A stretch of DNA of 64,000 nt, from positions 70,158 through 134,157 of the forward strand of contig CAKVDW010000002.1 of the NCBI GenBank assembly GCA_934728065.1, in the 5' to 3' direction. Within the stretch, counting starts at the first letter, position 1, and the number at the start of each line of letters is the position of its first letter. Below are positions 56,259-64,000 of the stretch, piece after piece. The DNA is from an uncultured Campylobacter sp. (GTDB taxonomy: Bacteria > Campylobacterota > Campylobacteria > Campylobacterales > Campylobacteraceae). Position numbers and translations under genes: made by a program. The notes beneath the pieces are model-generated. The model was not told where the DNA came from. It searched no databases and worked only from the letters and a program-made list of their open reading frames with translations.

Positions 56259-56549
56259 TCATTTTTCCTTGTTTTTAAACCTTTTCAGCTCGTCTTTTCT
56301 TGATTTGAGCCAAAAGGTAACGGGTTGGCGGCTAGAAATAAAAAACCTGCTCTTGCTTTTTTCATTTTGCATATTGAGATAAAGCTGTGAAACAAGGATT
56401 ATCTGCGGTGCTTTGCCCCTTGTGCCTTTGTTTTTCGCGCCGATTTGTTTATCTAGCCCCATAGCCAGCACGCTTTCCCACATTTCTTTATAAGTCAGCG
56501 GATGAATGGCTCTTTCTAAAACCCGCTCAGCTGCTTGTAAAAAAGTCAT
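56259..56549 (-). CDS. Standalone HARE-HTH domain protein
   Basis: 96 residues, nearly all one HARE winged helix (MTFLQAAERVLERAIHPLTY, KAPQIILVSQLYLNMQ, PVTFWLKSRK). It is clearly paralogous to the first 80 residues of the following gene; no nuclease part. Could be a partial duplication or a DNA-binding partner of its neighbour. Confidence 0.65.
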   Translation of the reverse strand: MTFLQAAERVLERAIHPLTYKEMWESVLAMGLDKQIGAKNKGTRGKAPQIILVSQLYLNMQNEKSKSRFFISSRQPVTFWLKSRKDELKRFKNKEK

Positions 56550-56596
56550 CTTTGCTCCTTTGCCTTAAATTCTAGCTAAAATTCCTAAATTTTGGC

Positions 56597-59500
56597 TCAT
56601 TTAGCCTTTGTGATTTTCAAAAACGCCGCAAGTTCGGGGTCCTTTTCGTCCTTGCATCGTTTAAGCTCGTCAAGCATTTTCGCATAATCCCTTGGCATTA
56701 CCTTGAAAAAGTCCTTTTTGTCGAAATTTTCAAGTATATCCCTTGCTCGTTTTGAGCCTGTGAGCGCGATATGCTCGTTTATGAGCGTTTTAAGCTCGCT
56801 TTCATCGGCTTTTTCAAGCTCTTTTATATCTACAAACTCCATATTTACGCGCGCCTTGTTGTGCGTGCCATACACAAAAGCCACGCCACCGCTCATTCCA
56901 GCGGCGAAATTTGCGCCTATGTCGCCAAGCACCACGACAAGTCCGCCCGTCATATACTCGCATCCGTGCACACCTGTGCCTAGCACTACGGCTTTTGCGC
57001 CTGAATTTCGCACGCAAAATCGTTCCCCAGCGATGCCGTCCAAATAAACAGCCCCAGCTGTTGCCCCATACAAGCAAGCATTGCCAGCGATTATGTTTTC
57101 CTCAGCGATTATGTCGCTGTTTTCGGGCAACCTAGCGATGATTTTGCCGCCGCTTAAACCCTTGCCAAGATAATCATTACTATCGCCGATGATTTCAAGC
57201 CTTATGCCATAGTTTAAAAACGCCCCAAAGCTGTTGCCCGCGCTTCCTATGGCGGTGATTTGTATGCTGTCTTCTTTAAGCCCCTTTGCGCCATAAATTC
57301 GCGTAAGCTCAGATGAAAGCATAGTCGCAAAGGTGCGCGATGAGTTGCTTACTTCAAGGGCGAGTTTGATTTTTTGCCCCTTTTGCATAGCTTCCTTGCA
57401 AAGTGGCAAAAGCACGCGGTAATCAAGCGTTTTTTCAAGTTTGTTTGGCGCATAGTCCTTAAAATGCACGGCGGTTTGGTTGTAAGTGGGTAAGGATTTT
57501 AAAATCTTATTCAAATTCACCTTTGCCGCCTTGCCTTGTAAATTCGCCTTTTGTTTGAGTTTATCAACGCGCCCTATCATCTCATCGACACTTTTAAAAC
57601 CGAGCTTTGCCATATATTCGCGCAGTTCCTCAGCAACAAAAAGCATAAAATTTTCCACAAATTCAGGCTTTCCTGTGAAACGCCCGCGAAGTTCGCCATC
57701 TTGCGTGGCTATGCCAAAGGGGCAGGTGTTAAGGTGGCAAACCCTCATCATCGTGCAACCGATGACGATTAAAGGGGCGGTGGCAAAGCCAAATTCCTCA
57801 GCCCCTAAAAGCGCGGCTATGGCTAAATCCCGCCCGCTCATCAACTTGCCGTCAGTTTCAAGGCGCACCCTGTCGCGCAGTTTGTTTAAAATCAGCGTTT
57901 GGTGCGTTTCAGCTAGCCCTAACTCCCAAGGCATACCAGCATTCGCTATGCTTGTGCGTGGGCTTGCGCCTGTGCCGCCGTCATAGCCACTTACTAAAAT
58001 GCAGTTTGCCCCAGCCTTTGCAACCCCAGCAGCGACCGTGCCAACGCCTGATTCGCTTACGAGTTTCACTGAAATTCGCGCCTTGTTGTTCGCGTTTTTC
58101 AAATCATAAATGAGTTGGGCTAAATCCTCTATCGAGTAAATGTCGTGGTGTGGCGGGGGCGAAATGAGCGCAACGCCCGCTGTGGAGTGCCTTGCGCGAG
58201 CTATCCAAGGATACACCTTAAAGCCCGGTAGCTGTCCGCCCTCGCCCGGCTTTGCGCCCTGGGCTACTTTGATTTGCAGTTCTTTTGCGTTGATGAGATA
58301 ATTTATGCTCACGCCAAAGCGTCCGCTTGCTACTTGCTTGATGGCTGAATTTTTGTCAAGTCCCTTTGAGTCTTTGAAAAATCTTTCCTCATTTTCGCCG
58401 CCCTCTCCGCAGTTGCTTTTTGCGCCTAAGCGGTTCATCGCTATGGCTAGGCACTCGTGGGCTTCTTTGGAGATAGAACCATAGCTCATCGCCCCTGTTT
58501 TAAAGCGTTTTACTATGCTTTGTGCGCTTTCAACTTGCTCTATGCTAATGGCTTCGCTGGTGTCAAAGTCCATTAAGTCGCGTAAATTCACGCATTTGCT
58601 ATCAACAAGCGCGCTATACTTTTTAAATTCAGCATAGTCCTTGTTGCGACAGGCTTGTTGTAAGTGAAAAATCACAAGCGGGTCGATTAAATGCTCTTCC
58701 TTGCCCGAGCGAAAGCCGTGAATGCCCTTGCTATCAAGCGCGCTGTTGGTGTCATCAAAGGCGTTTTTGTGAATTTGGATTAACTCAGCAAAAATGTCCT
58801 CAATGTCAATGCCTGAAACCTTTGAACTAAGGGCTGTGAAGTATTTATCCAAAAGCTTTGAGCTAAGTCCCACGCACTCAAAAAGCTTTGAGCCGCGGTA
58901 ACTTTGCAAGGTAGAAACGCCCATTTTGGACGAAATTTTTACTATGCCAGCACTTGCAGCCTTGATGAAATTTGCCACGCCCTCATCATAACTTAAATTC
59001 AAGTCCTTTTTTTGCACCATTTGCCAAATGCTTTCATAAACCAAATAAGGATTTATCGCCGTTGCGCCAAAGCCGAGCAAGCAGGCAAAATGATGAATTT
59101 CACGCGGTTCGCCGCTTTCTATGATGATACTTGCGTGAGTTCGCAGGGATTTTTTCACCAAATAGCTGTGAAGCCCTGACACAGCGAGCAAAGACGGGAT
59201 ATAAGTGTGTTTTTCGCTTATGCCTCTGTCGTTTAAGATGATGATACAAGCGCCTTTGTGGATTTGTTGCTCCACGCTTTCAAAAAGCTCATCAAGGGCG
59301 GTTTCAAGGCTCTTTTTCTCATACTCAAAAAGCAGTGAAAATTCAGCCACTTGAAAATCCTTGTCCTTTAAATGCTTGATTTTAAAAAGCTCTTCGTTTG
59401 AAATGATGGGCAAAGAAAGGCGCACGCGCTTGCAGTTAAATTCGTTTGGTTTGAGCAAATTGCCCTCACGCCCCAAATAAGTGCGTGTGGAAGTAACGAT

Positions 59501-61342
59501 TTCTTCTCTAATCGCGTCCAAAGGTGGGTTAGTTACTTGTGCGAAAAGTTGCTTGAAATAATTAAAAAGCGGTTCGCATTTATCAGAAAGCACGGCAAGC
59601 GGAGTATCAACGCCCATTGCGGCTAGACTTTCCTTGCCCGTCTTTGCCATAGCTTCAATGCCAAATTTAAGCTCATCATAACTCCAATTAAACGCCTTTT
59701 GTAGCCTTGTTATCTCATCTTTTTGCAAAAATTTGTGCGTGTAGCTTTTTAGGGGCAAATTCTCAATGCGGACTAAATTTTCAATCCACTTTTCATAAGG
59801 CTTTGCGCTCGCATAATACTCTTTAAGCTCGCTATCTTGTATGAGCTTACCGCGCGAAGTATCCACAAGCAAGAGTTTGCCCGGCTCCAAACGCCGCTTT
59901 GCTTTAATGTTTGTTTCGTCAATTTTAAGCGCGCCCGTTTCGCTTGAAAGGATAAGAAAATCATCTTTTGTAAGGTAGTAGCGAGACGGACGAAAGCCGT
60001 TTCTATCAAGGCTTGCGCCCATTATCACCCCGTCAGTAAAAACGATAGCCGCAGGTCCGTCCCAAGGCTCCATCAAGGTAGAAAGATACTCATAAAAGGC
60101 GCGTTTTTTGGGCGGCATATTTTTGTTTTTGTGCCAAGGCTCTGGTATCATCATCATAAAGGCTTCTTCTAGGCTTCGCCCGTTCATCGCTAAAAACTCC
60201 AAAGTGTTGTCAAACATAGCAGAATCGCTACTTTCTTTTGCGATGATAGGAAAAAGCTCTTTTATGTCGCTAAAATACTCACTCTCAAAAAGCCCCTCCC
60301 GCGCACGAATGTTGCCTATGTTGCCTTGAATCGTGTTTATCTCGCCATTATGCACCATAAAGCGATTTGGGTGCGCCCGCTCCCAGCTTGGAAAGGTGTT
60401 TGTGCTGAAACGAGAATGCACGAGCGCGATGGCTGACTTTAAATTTATGTCCTTAAAATCCAAGTAAAAATCGCTCAGCTGAGTGGATAAAAGCATACCC
60501 TTATACACAATGGTGCGCGATGAAAAGCTACAAACATAAAATTTTGGCACATTTAAAGCCATTTTTTCTATGTGTCGGCGCGCAGCATAAAGCAAGCGTT
60601 CAAATTCTATGCCACGAGCGGCGTTTTTGGGGCGTTTTACAAAGGCTTGCAAAAAATAAGGCATAGCCTTGTAGGCTGTCGCGCCTATGTCGCTTGGATT
60701 TACAGGCACTTGACGAAAGCCTAAAAATTCAAGCCCCTTTTCTTTAAGCCCTTGCAAAAAGAGCCTTTTAGAAAGCTCTTTGGCATCGGCATTTGGGGAC
60801 AAAAACATAAAAGCCACGCCGTAATCGCCTTTTTGTGGTAGCTTAAAGCCAAGTTCTTGCGTGGCGAAAAAATCGTGCGGGATTTGCACGAGTATGCCTG
60901 CTCCATCGCCTGAATTTTCTTCACTTCCAGCACCGCCGCGGTGTTCTAGCTGTATCAAAATGTCAAGCGCGTCTTTGATAACCTTGTGAGATGGCACGCC
61001 TTTTATGTTTGCTACCGCAGCGATACCGCAAGCATCGTGTTCAAACCTACTCTCATAAAGCGGAAAATCCGCTGTGTTGGGCTGAAAATGGGGCGAATTT
61101 GTTTCGTCAAATTTGATATTTTCGTGAGCGTAATTTTTGATATTTTTGTGAGCGCAATTTGGGCTTTGAAATTGAACGCTTTTGCTTAAATTTTGATGAT
61201 TTTGGCTTGAAAATTCAGCTTTTTGGGCTAGCTTTGCCTGATTTTTGGGCGAAAATTGAGCTTTTTGAGCTGAATTTTTCGCATTTTGCTTTGAATTTAC
61301 CCTGCCTTGTGTCAAGCTGCTTGGCTTTTGAAAAGACGACAT
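56597..61342 (-). CDS. gltB: Glutamate synthase (NADPH) large subunit, with extended N-terminus
   Basis: 1581 residues. It makes glutamate from glutamine and 2-oxoglutarate. The N-terminal amidase nucleophile is the Cys in EHDACGIAAV (about residue 107), normally exposed by removal of a short propeptide. Next come the synthase domain with FMN site and a 3Fe-4S cluster (CTMMRVCHLNTCPFGIA), and the GXGXG C-terminal domain. The first about 85 residues are Gln/Asn/Lys/Ser-rich, with a repeated AQKAQFSPKNQAK/AQKAEFSSQNHQN-like unit. The ATG at 61342 has AAAGGGG ahead and no internal start is obvious, so the extension appears translated. Confidence 0.94.
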   Translation of the reverse strand: MSSFQKPSSLTQGRVNSKQNAKNSAQKAQFSPKNQAKLAQKAEFSSQNHQNLSKSVQFQSPNCAHKNIKNYAHENIKFDETNSPHFQPNTADFPLYESRFEHDACGIAAVANIKGVPSHKVIKDALDILIQLEHRGGAGSEENSGDGAGILVQIPHDFFATQELGFKLPQKGDYGVAFMFLSPNADAKELSKRLFLQGLKEKGLEFLGFRQVPVNPSDIGATAYKAMPYFLQAFVKRPKNAARGIEFERLLYAARRHIEKMALNVPKFYVCSFSSRTIVYKGMLLSTQLSDFYLDFKDINLKSAIALVHSRFSTNTFPSWERAHPNRFMVHNGEINTIQGNIGNIRAREGLFESEYFSDIKELFPIIAKESSDSAMFDNTLEFLAMNGRSLEEAFMMMIPEPWHKNKNMPPKKRAFYEYLSTLMEPWDGPAAIVFTDGVIMGASLDRNGFRPSRYYLTKDDFLILSSETGALKIDETNIKAKRRLEPGKLLLVDTSRGKLIQDSELKEYYASAKPYEKWIENLVRIENLPLKSYTHKFLQKDEITRLQKAFNWSYDELKFGIEAMAKTGKESLAAMGVDTPLAVLSDKCEPLFNYFKQLFAQVTNPPLDAIREEIVTSTRTYLGREGNLLKPNEFNCKRVRLSLPIISNEELFKIKHLKDKDFQVAEFSLLFEYEKKSLETALDELFESVEQQIHKGACIIILNDRGISEKHTYIPSLLAVSGLHSYLVKKSLRTHASIIIESGEPREIHHFACLLGFGATAINPYLVYESIWQMVQKKDLNLSYDEGVANFIKAASAGIVKISSKMGVSTLQSYRGSKLFECVGLSSKLLDKYFTALSSKVSGIDIEDIFAELIQIHKNAFDDTNSALDSKGIHGFRSGKEEHLIDPLVIFHLQQACRNKDYAEFKKYSALVDSKCVNLRDLMDFDTSEAISIEQVESAQSIVKRFKTGAMSYGSISKEAHECLAIAMNRLGAKSNCGEGGENEERFFKDSKGLDKNSAIKQVASGRFGVSINYLINAKELQIKVAQGAKPGEGGQLPGFKVYPWIARARHSTAGVALISPPPHHDIYSIEDLAQLIYDLKNANNKARISVKLVSESGVGTVAAGVAKAGANCILVSGYDGGTGASPRTSIANAGMPWELGLAETHQTLILNKLRDRVRLETDGKLMSGRDLAIAALLGAEEFGFATAPLIVIGCTMMRVCHLNTCPFGIATQDGELRGRFTGKPEFVENFMLFVAEELREYMAKLGFKSVDEMIGRVDKLKQKANLQGKAAKVNLNKILKSLPTYNQTAVHFKDYAPNKLEKTLDYRVLLPLCKEAMQKGQKIKLALEVSNSSRTFATMLSSELTRIYGAKGLKEDSIQITAIGSAGNSFGAFLNYGIRLEIIGDSNDYLGKGLSGGKIIARLPENSDIIAEENIIAGNACLYGATAGAVYLDGIAGERFCVRNSGAKAVVLGTGVHGCEYMTGGLVVVLGDIGANFAAGMSGGVAFVYGTHNKARVNMEFVDIKELEKADESELKTLINEHIALTGSKRARDILENFDKKDFFKVMPRDYAKMLDELKRCKDEKDPELAAFLKITKAK

Positions 61343-61544
61343 TTGAACCCCTTTGTTTTTTAATAAAAGAAATTATAGCATAAAATTTTATCTTAAAAAT
61401 AAATTAAGTGAAATTTTTTTTAAGTCAATTAAGAAAAATATAAAAAATATCAGCAAATTTTAACCTCAAAAAAATTTATTTTAAACAAATAACAACAAAA
61501 TTTATGCTAAAATTTGCGCATAAATTTTACACAAAGGAGCTACA
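61343..61544. other. Divergent promoter region gltB-fumC
   Basis: 202 bases, AT-rich, with promoters for both genes and no gene. A fumC -10 is proposed separately. Confidence 0.5.
61508..61513 (+). promoter_or_regulatory. Probable fumC -10 element
   Basis: TAAAAT after TTTATGC, 32 bases before the fumC start. Motif and position only. Confidence 0.4.
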
Positions 61545-62945
61545 ATGGCTTACAGAATCGAACACGACACTATGGGCGAGGTTAAGGTCCCTGATGAGAA
61601 GTATTGGGGAGCGCAAACTGAGCGAAGTTTTGAGAATTTCAAAATCGGCATCGAAAAAATGCCACGCGTGCTGATTTACGCTTTTGCAAATCTCAAAAAG
61701 GCTTGCGCGATAGTAAATTGCAAGCTCAAAAACGGGCTTGATGAGGAGCGCAAGAACGGCATTGTCAAGGCTTGCGATGAGGTTTTAGCGGGCAAACTTG
61801 ATGACAATTTTCCCCTTGCCATTTGGCAAACGGGCAGCGGCACGCAAAGCAATATGAATGTCAATGAAGTCATCGCAAACAAAGCCACAGAGCTACTTGG
61901 CAAGGATTTTCGCAAGGAAAAATTCGTCCATCCAAACGACCATGTGAACCGCGGACAAAGCTCGAACGACACCTTTCCCACAGCGATGAGCATAGTGGCT
62001 GTGGAGCAGGTAGAAAAAAAACTTATCCCCGCTATCGATGAGCTTATCGGCACTTTCAAAAAGAAAGTGAGCGAATTTAAGGACATTATCAAAAGTGGGC
62101 GCACGCATTTGCAAGATGCGACTCCGCTTACTTTGGGGCAAGAATTTAGCGGCTATTTGTCTATGTTGGAGCATAGCAAAGAGCAAATCATCGCTTCTTT
62201 GCCTACTTTAAGAGAGTTAGCCATAGGCGGCACAGCCGTTGGCACAGGGCTAAACGCACCAGCAAATTTCAGCGAAGAAGTAAGTGCTGAGCTTACAAAG
62301 CTCACAGGCGTGAAATTTGTGGCAAGTCCAAATAAATTCCACGCTCTTACCAGCCACGATGCTATCGTTTTCACACACGGCGCGATGAAAGGCTTGGCGG
62401 CGAATTTGATGAAAATCGCAAACGACATTAGGTGGCTTGCAAGCGGTCCTAGATGCGGACTTGGCGAGCTAAACATACCAGAAAATGAACCCGGAAGCTC
62501 GATAATGCCGGGCAAGGTAAATCCCACACAATGCGAAGCCGTAACAATGGTAGCCGTGCAAGTGATGGGAAATGATGTCGCCATAGGACTTGGAGCGTCT
62601 CAGGGTAACTTTGAGCTTAATGTTTTCAAGCCTGTCATCATTTATAACTTCTTGCAAAGCCTTGATTTGCTTGCTGATTCTATGCACTCATTTAACATTC
62701 ACTGCGCGCAAGGCATCACAGCGAACAAAGAACGCATAGATTATTATTTGCACAACTCTTTAATGCTCGTAACCGCGCTCAATCCACACATAGGCTATGA
62801 AAACGCGGCTAAAATCGCCAAAAACGCGCACAAAAAAGGCATTTCGCTCAAAGAATCGGCTTTGGAGTTAAAGCTTGTGAGTGAAAGCGACTATGACAAA
62901 TTTGTGGTGCCTAAGGATATGATACATCCTTTAAATAAAAAATAA
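61545..62945 (+). CDS. fumC: Fumarate hydratase, class II
   Basis: 466 residues. It interconverts fumarate and malate in the citric acid cycle. Signature [16 protein letters not shown] (about 318-333) with the active-site loop, and earlier [14 protein letters not shown] and [17 protein letters not shown]. Strong Shine-Dalgarno AAAGGAG. It is followed by a perfect terminator. Confidence 0.96.
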   Translation: MAYRIEHDTMGEVKVPDEKYWGAQTERSFENFKIGIEKMPRVLIYAFANLKKACAIVNCKLKNGLDEERKNGIVKACDEVLAGKLDDNFPLAIWQTGSGTQSNMNVNEVIANKATELLGKDFRKEKFVHPNDHVNRGQSSNDTFPTAMSIVAVEQVEKKLIPAIDELIGTFKKKVSEFKDIIKSGRTHLQDATPLTLGQEFSGYLSMLEHSKEQIIASLPTLRELAIGGTAVGTGLNAPANFSEEVSAELTKLTGVKFVASPNKFHALTSHDAIVFTHGAMKGLAANLMKIANDIRWLASGPRCGLGELNIPENEPGSSIMPGKVNPTQCEAVTMVAVQVMGNDVAIGLGASQGNFELNVFKPVIIYNFLQSLDLLADSMHSFNIHCAQGITANKERIDYYLHNSLMLVTALNPHIGYENAAKIAKNAHKKGISLKESALELKLVSESDYDKFVVPKDMIHPLNKK

Positions 62946-62951
62946 TTCTTC

Positions 62952-62980
62952 GTCAGCACTTTTTTGTGCTGACCTTTTTT
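62952..62980 (+). terminator. Rho-independent terminator after fumC
   Basis: GTCAGCAC (62952-62959) pairs with GTGCTGAC (62966-62973), loop TTTTTT, then CTTTTTT. 7 bases after the stop. Confidence 0.88.
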
Positions 62981-63009
62981 AAATCAAAATCAGTCTTCAA
63001 AGGGGCAAA

Positions 63010-63768
63010 ATGAAACTCATTTCGTGGAATGTCAATGGACTGAGAGCCATTGCAGATAAGGGCGGCTTGGAGTGGATAAAGCGTGAAAAGCCTGAATTTA
63101 TAGGCTTTCAAGAGATAAAAGCGAGCGAAGACAAGTTCCCAAAGGGCATTTACGAGCTTGGCTACAAGCATATCTTTTCAAATTCGGCTACTCGGGCGGG
63201 GTATTCTGGCGTGATGAGTTTGTGCGATTTTGAATGCACCAGCGCAAAGTGCGAATTCGCCGATGACAGCGAGGGTAGAGTGCTAGAACACCGCTTTAAA
63301 GACATAGTTTTGTTTAACATTTACTTTCCAAATGGGCAAAAAGATGAGCTTCGGCTAGCTTATAAGATGAAATTCTACGCTGATTTCTTACTTTACTTGA
63401 AAAATTTACTCGTAAAAGACAAGAAAATCATCATTTGTGGCGATGTCAATACCGCACACAAAGAGCTTGACTTAACTCACCCTAAGGCAAACGCTAACAC
63501 TTCGGGCTTTTTGCCTATCGAGCGGGCGTGGATAGACGAGCTTTTGGGGGCTGGCTTCATCGACACCTTTCGCGCCATCAACGGCGATGAGCCGCAAAGA
63601 TACTCGTGGTGGAGCTACCGAATGAAAGCGCGCGAAAAAAATGTGGGCTGGCGGATTGATTATTTTTTTGTGAGCGAAAATTTGCGCCCAGCCTTGAAAG
63701 ACGCCTTTATAAGAGATGACATTTTTGGCTCAGACCACGCTCCTGTGGGGATAGAGCTTGATTTGTAA
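63010..63768 (+). CDS. xth: Exodeoxyribonuclease III (AP endonuclease)
   Basis: 252 residues. Base-excision repair: cleaves at abasic sites. Motifs: SWNVNGLRA (residues 5-13), FQEIKA (catalytic Glu), CGDVNTAHKELDL and DYFFVS, and the terminal GSDHAPVG His-Asp pair. Normal length. GGGGC lies ahead of the ATG. Confidence 0.95.
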   Translation: MKLISWNVNGLRAIADKGGLEWIKREKPEFIGFQEIKASEDKFPKGIYELGYKHIFSNSATRAGYSGVMSLCDFECTSAKCEFADDSEGRVLEHRFKDIVLFNIYFPNGQKDELRLAYKMKFYADFLLYLKNLLVKDKKIIICGDVNTAHKELDLTHPKANANTSGFLPIERAWIDELLGAGFIDTFRAINGDEPQRYSWWSYRMKAREKNVGWRIDYFFVSENLRPALKDAFIRDDIFGSDHAPVGIELDL

Positions 63769-63787
63769 AATTCAAAAAGGGGCTGAA

Positions 63788-63925
63788 ATGCCTGATATTA
63801 GCGAGGAGCAATCTTTAAATTTAAATGATTTTTTAATGGAAATTTTTATTAGGATATTCGATTATCAAAGGGGCTATGCGTGGGGAAAAGAGCAGTTTGA
63901 GCAAGTAAATTTAAAGTATTTGTAA
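63788..63925 (+). pseudogene. DUF262 (GmrSD-type) gene remnant
   Basis: 45-codon frame starting MPDISEEQSLNLNDF and containing FDYQRGYAWGKEQFEQ, the DUF262 motif found at the N-terminus of GmrS/GmrD type IV restriction proteins. It stops soon after (VNLKYL). Full proteins have over 500 residues; only the start survives. The remaining bases to 64000 show no gene. Whether more of the gene lies beyond the window is not known. Confidence 0.6.
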
Positions 63926-64000
63926 ATTTTTACTCAAATTCAGCTTTTTTGAAAGAAAATTTCGCTAAAATTGTCCTTTTGAAATTTCAAAGGAAGTGCA

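Overview
The window looks like a chromosome segment of a Campylobacter species (Campylobacterota), probably from the jejuni/upsaliensis/helveticus group, though the species cannot be fixed from sequence alone. The grounds are an AT-rich genome in short, tightly overlapping operons, the dnaA-dnaN-gyrB origin block, a cts transformation cluster beside por, a gltB-HARE protein-gltD cluster, a DUF2920 protein, and G/C homopolymer tracts of 8-12 bases inside surface-related genes.

Layout. 1-6.4 kb: end of rnc, aroC, dnaA, a likely oriC, dnaN, gyrB. 6.6-8.2 kb: coaE and purM. 8.3-16.7 kb: a surface region with a GT2-GT9 fusion glycosyltransferase, a phase-variable GT9 gene, an SbmA/BacA-like transporter, a DUF2920 protein with a G tract and a large FAD/Fe-S lactate-dehydrogenase-like enzyme. 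16.8-20.2 kb: tRNA-Sec, an iron-binding protein and a phase-variable TonB receptor. 20.2-26.7 kb: rnhA, a TPR/zinc-ribbon protein and an S6-type serine protease autotransporter. 26.7-35.5 kb: an accessory island of alcohol dehydrogenase, two MerR regulators, three aldo/keto reductases (one intact, one frameshifted, one truncated), a cupin, a cytochrome P460, small ORFs, an MFS exporter and an acyltransferase. 35.7-37.3 kb: yedF-selD. 37.4-46.4 kb: ctsX-P-D-R, a second phase-variable TonB receptor, por. 46.6-53.7 kb: carB, a VanX-like dipeptidase, a Sua5-like protein, tRNA-Glu, mntP, an ApeA-like HEPN protein. 53.7-61.3 kb: gltD, two HARE-HTH proteins, gltB. 61.5-64 kb: fumC, xth and a DUF262 remnant. 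No gene-free stretch exceeds 300 bases; the longest are described as features.

Main results. (1) The 26.7-33.7 kb island carries four promoters with the unusual 19-bp -35/-10 spacing typical of MerR activators. Two that lie 5 kb apart share the dyad ACAC-TAG/TTG-GTGT, a third carries TGAGAG-CCG-CTCTCA, and a fourth precedes the second merR gene. Both regulators have the Cys54 of the NmlR/AdhR carbonyl-stress family, so the island looks like a two-regulator electrophile-stress regulon. (2) A nested palindromic element of about 80 bp is inserted, same orientation and same reading frame, in the autotransporter and in the linker of carB. It resembles the protein-coding palindromic elements known from Rickettsia. 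(3) Four G/C tracts predict phase variation; as sequenced, the GT9 gene and both TonB receptors are OFF. (4) An ApeA-like HEPN protein, a HARE/restriction-like protein inside the glt cluster and a DUF262 remnant are possible defence genes. (5) tRNA-Sec, yedF and selD show that selenoproteins are made.
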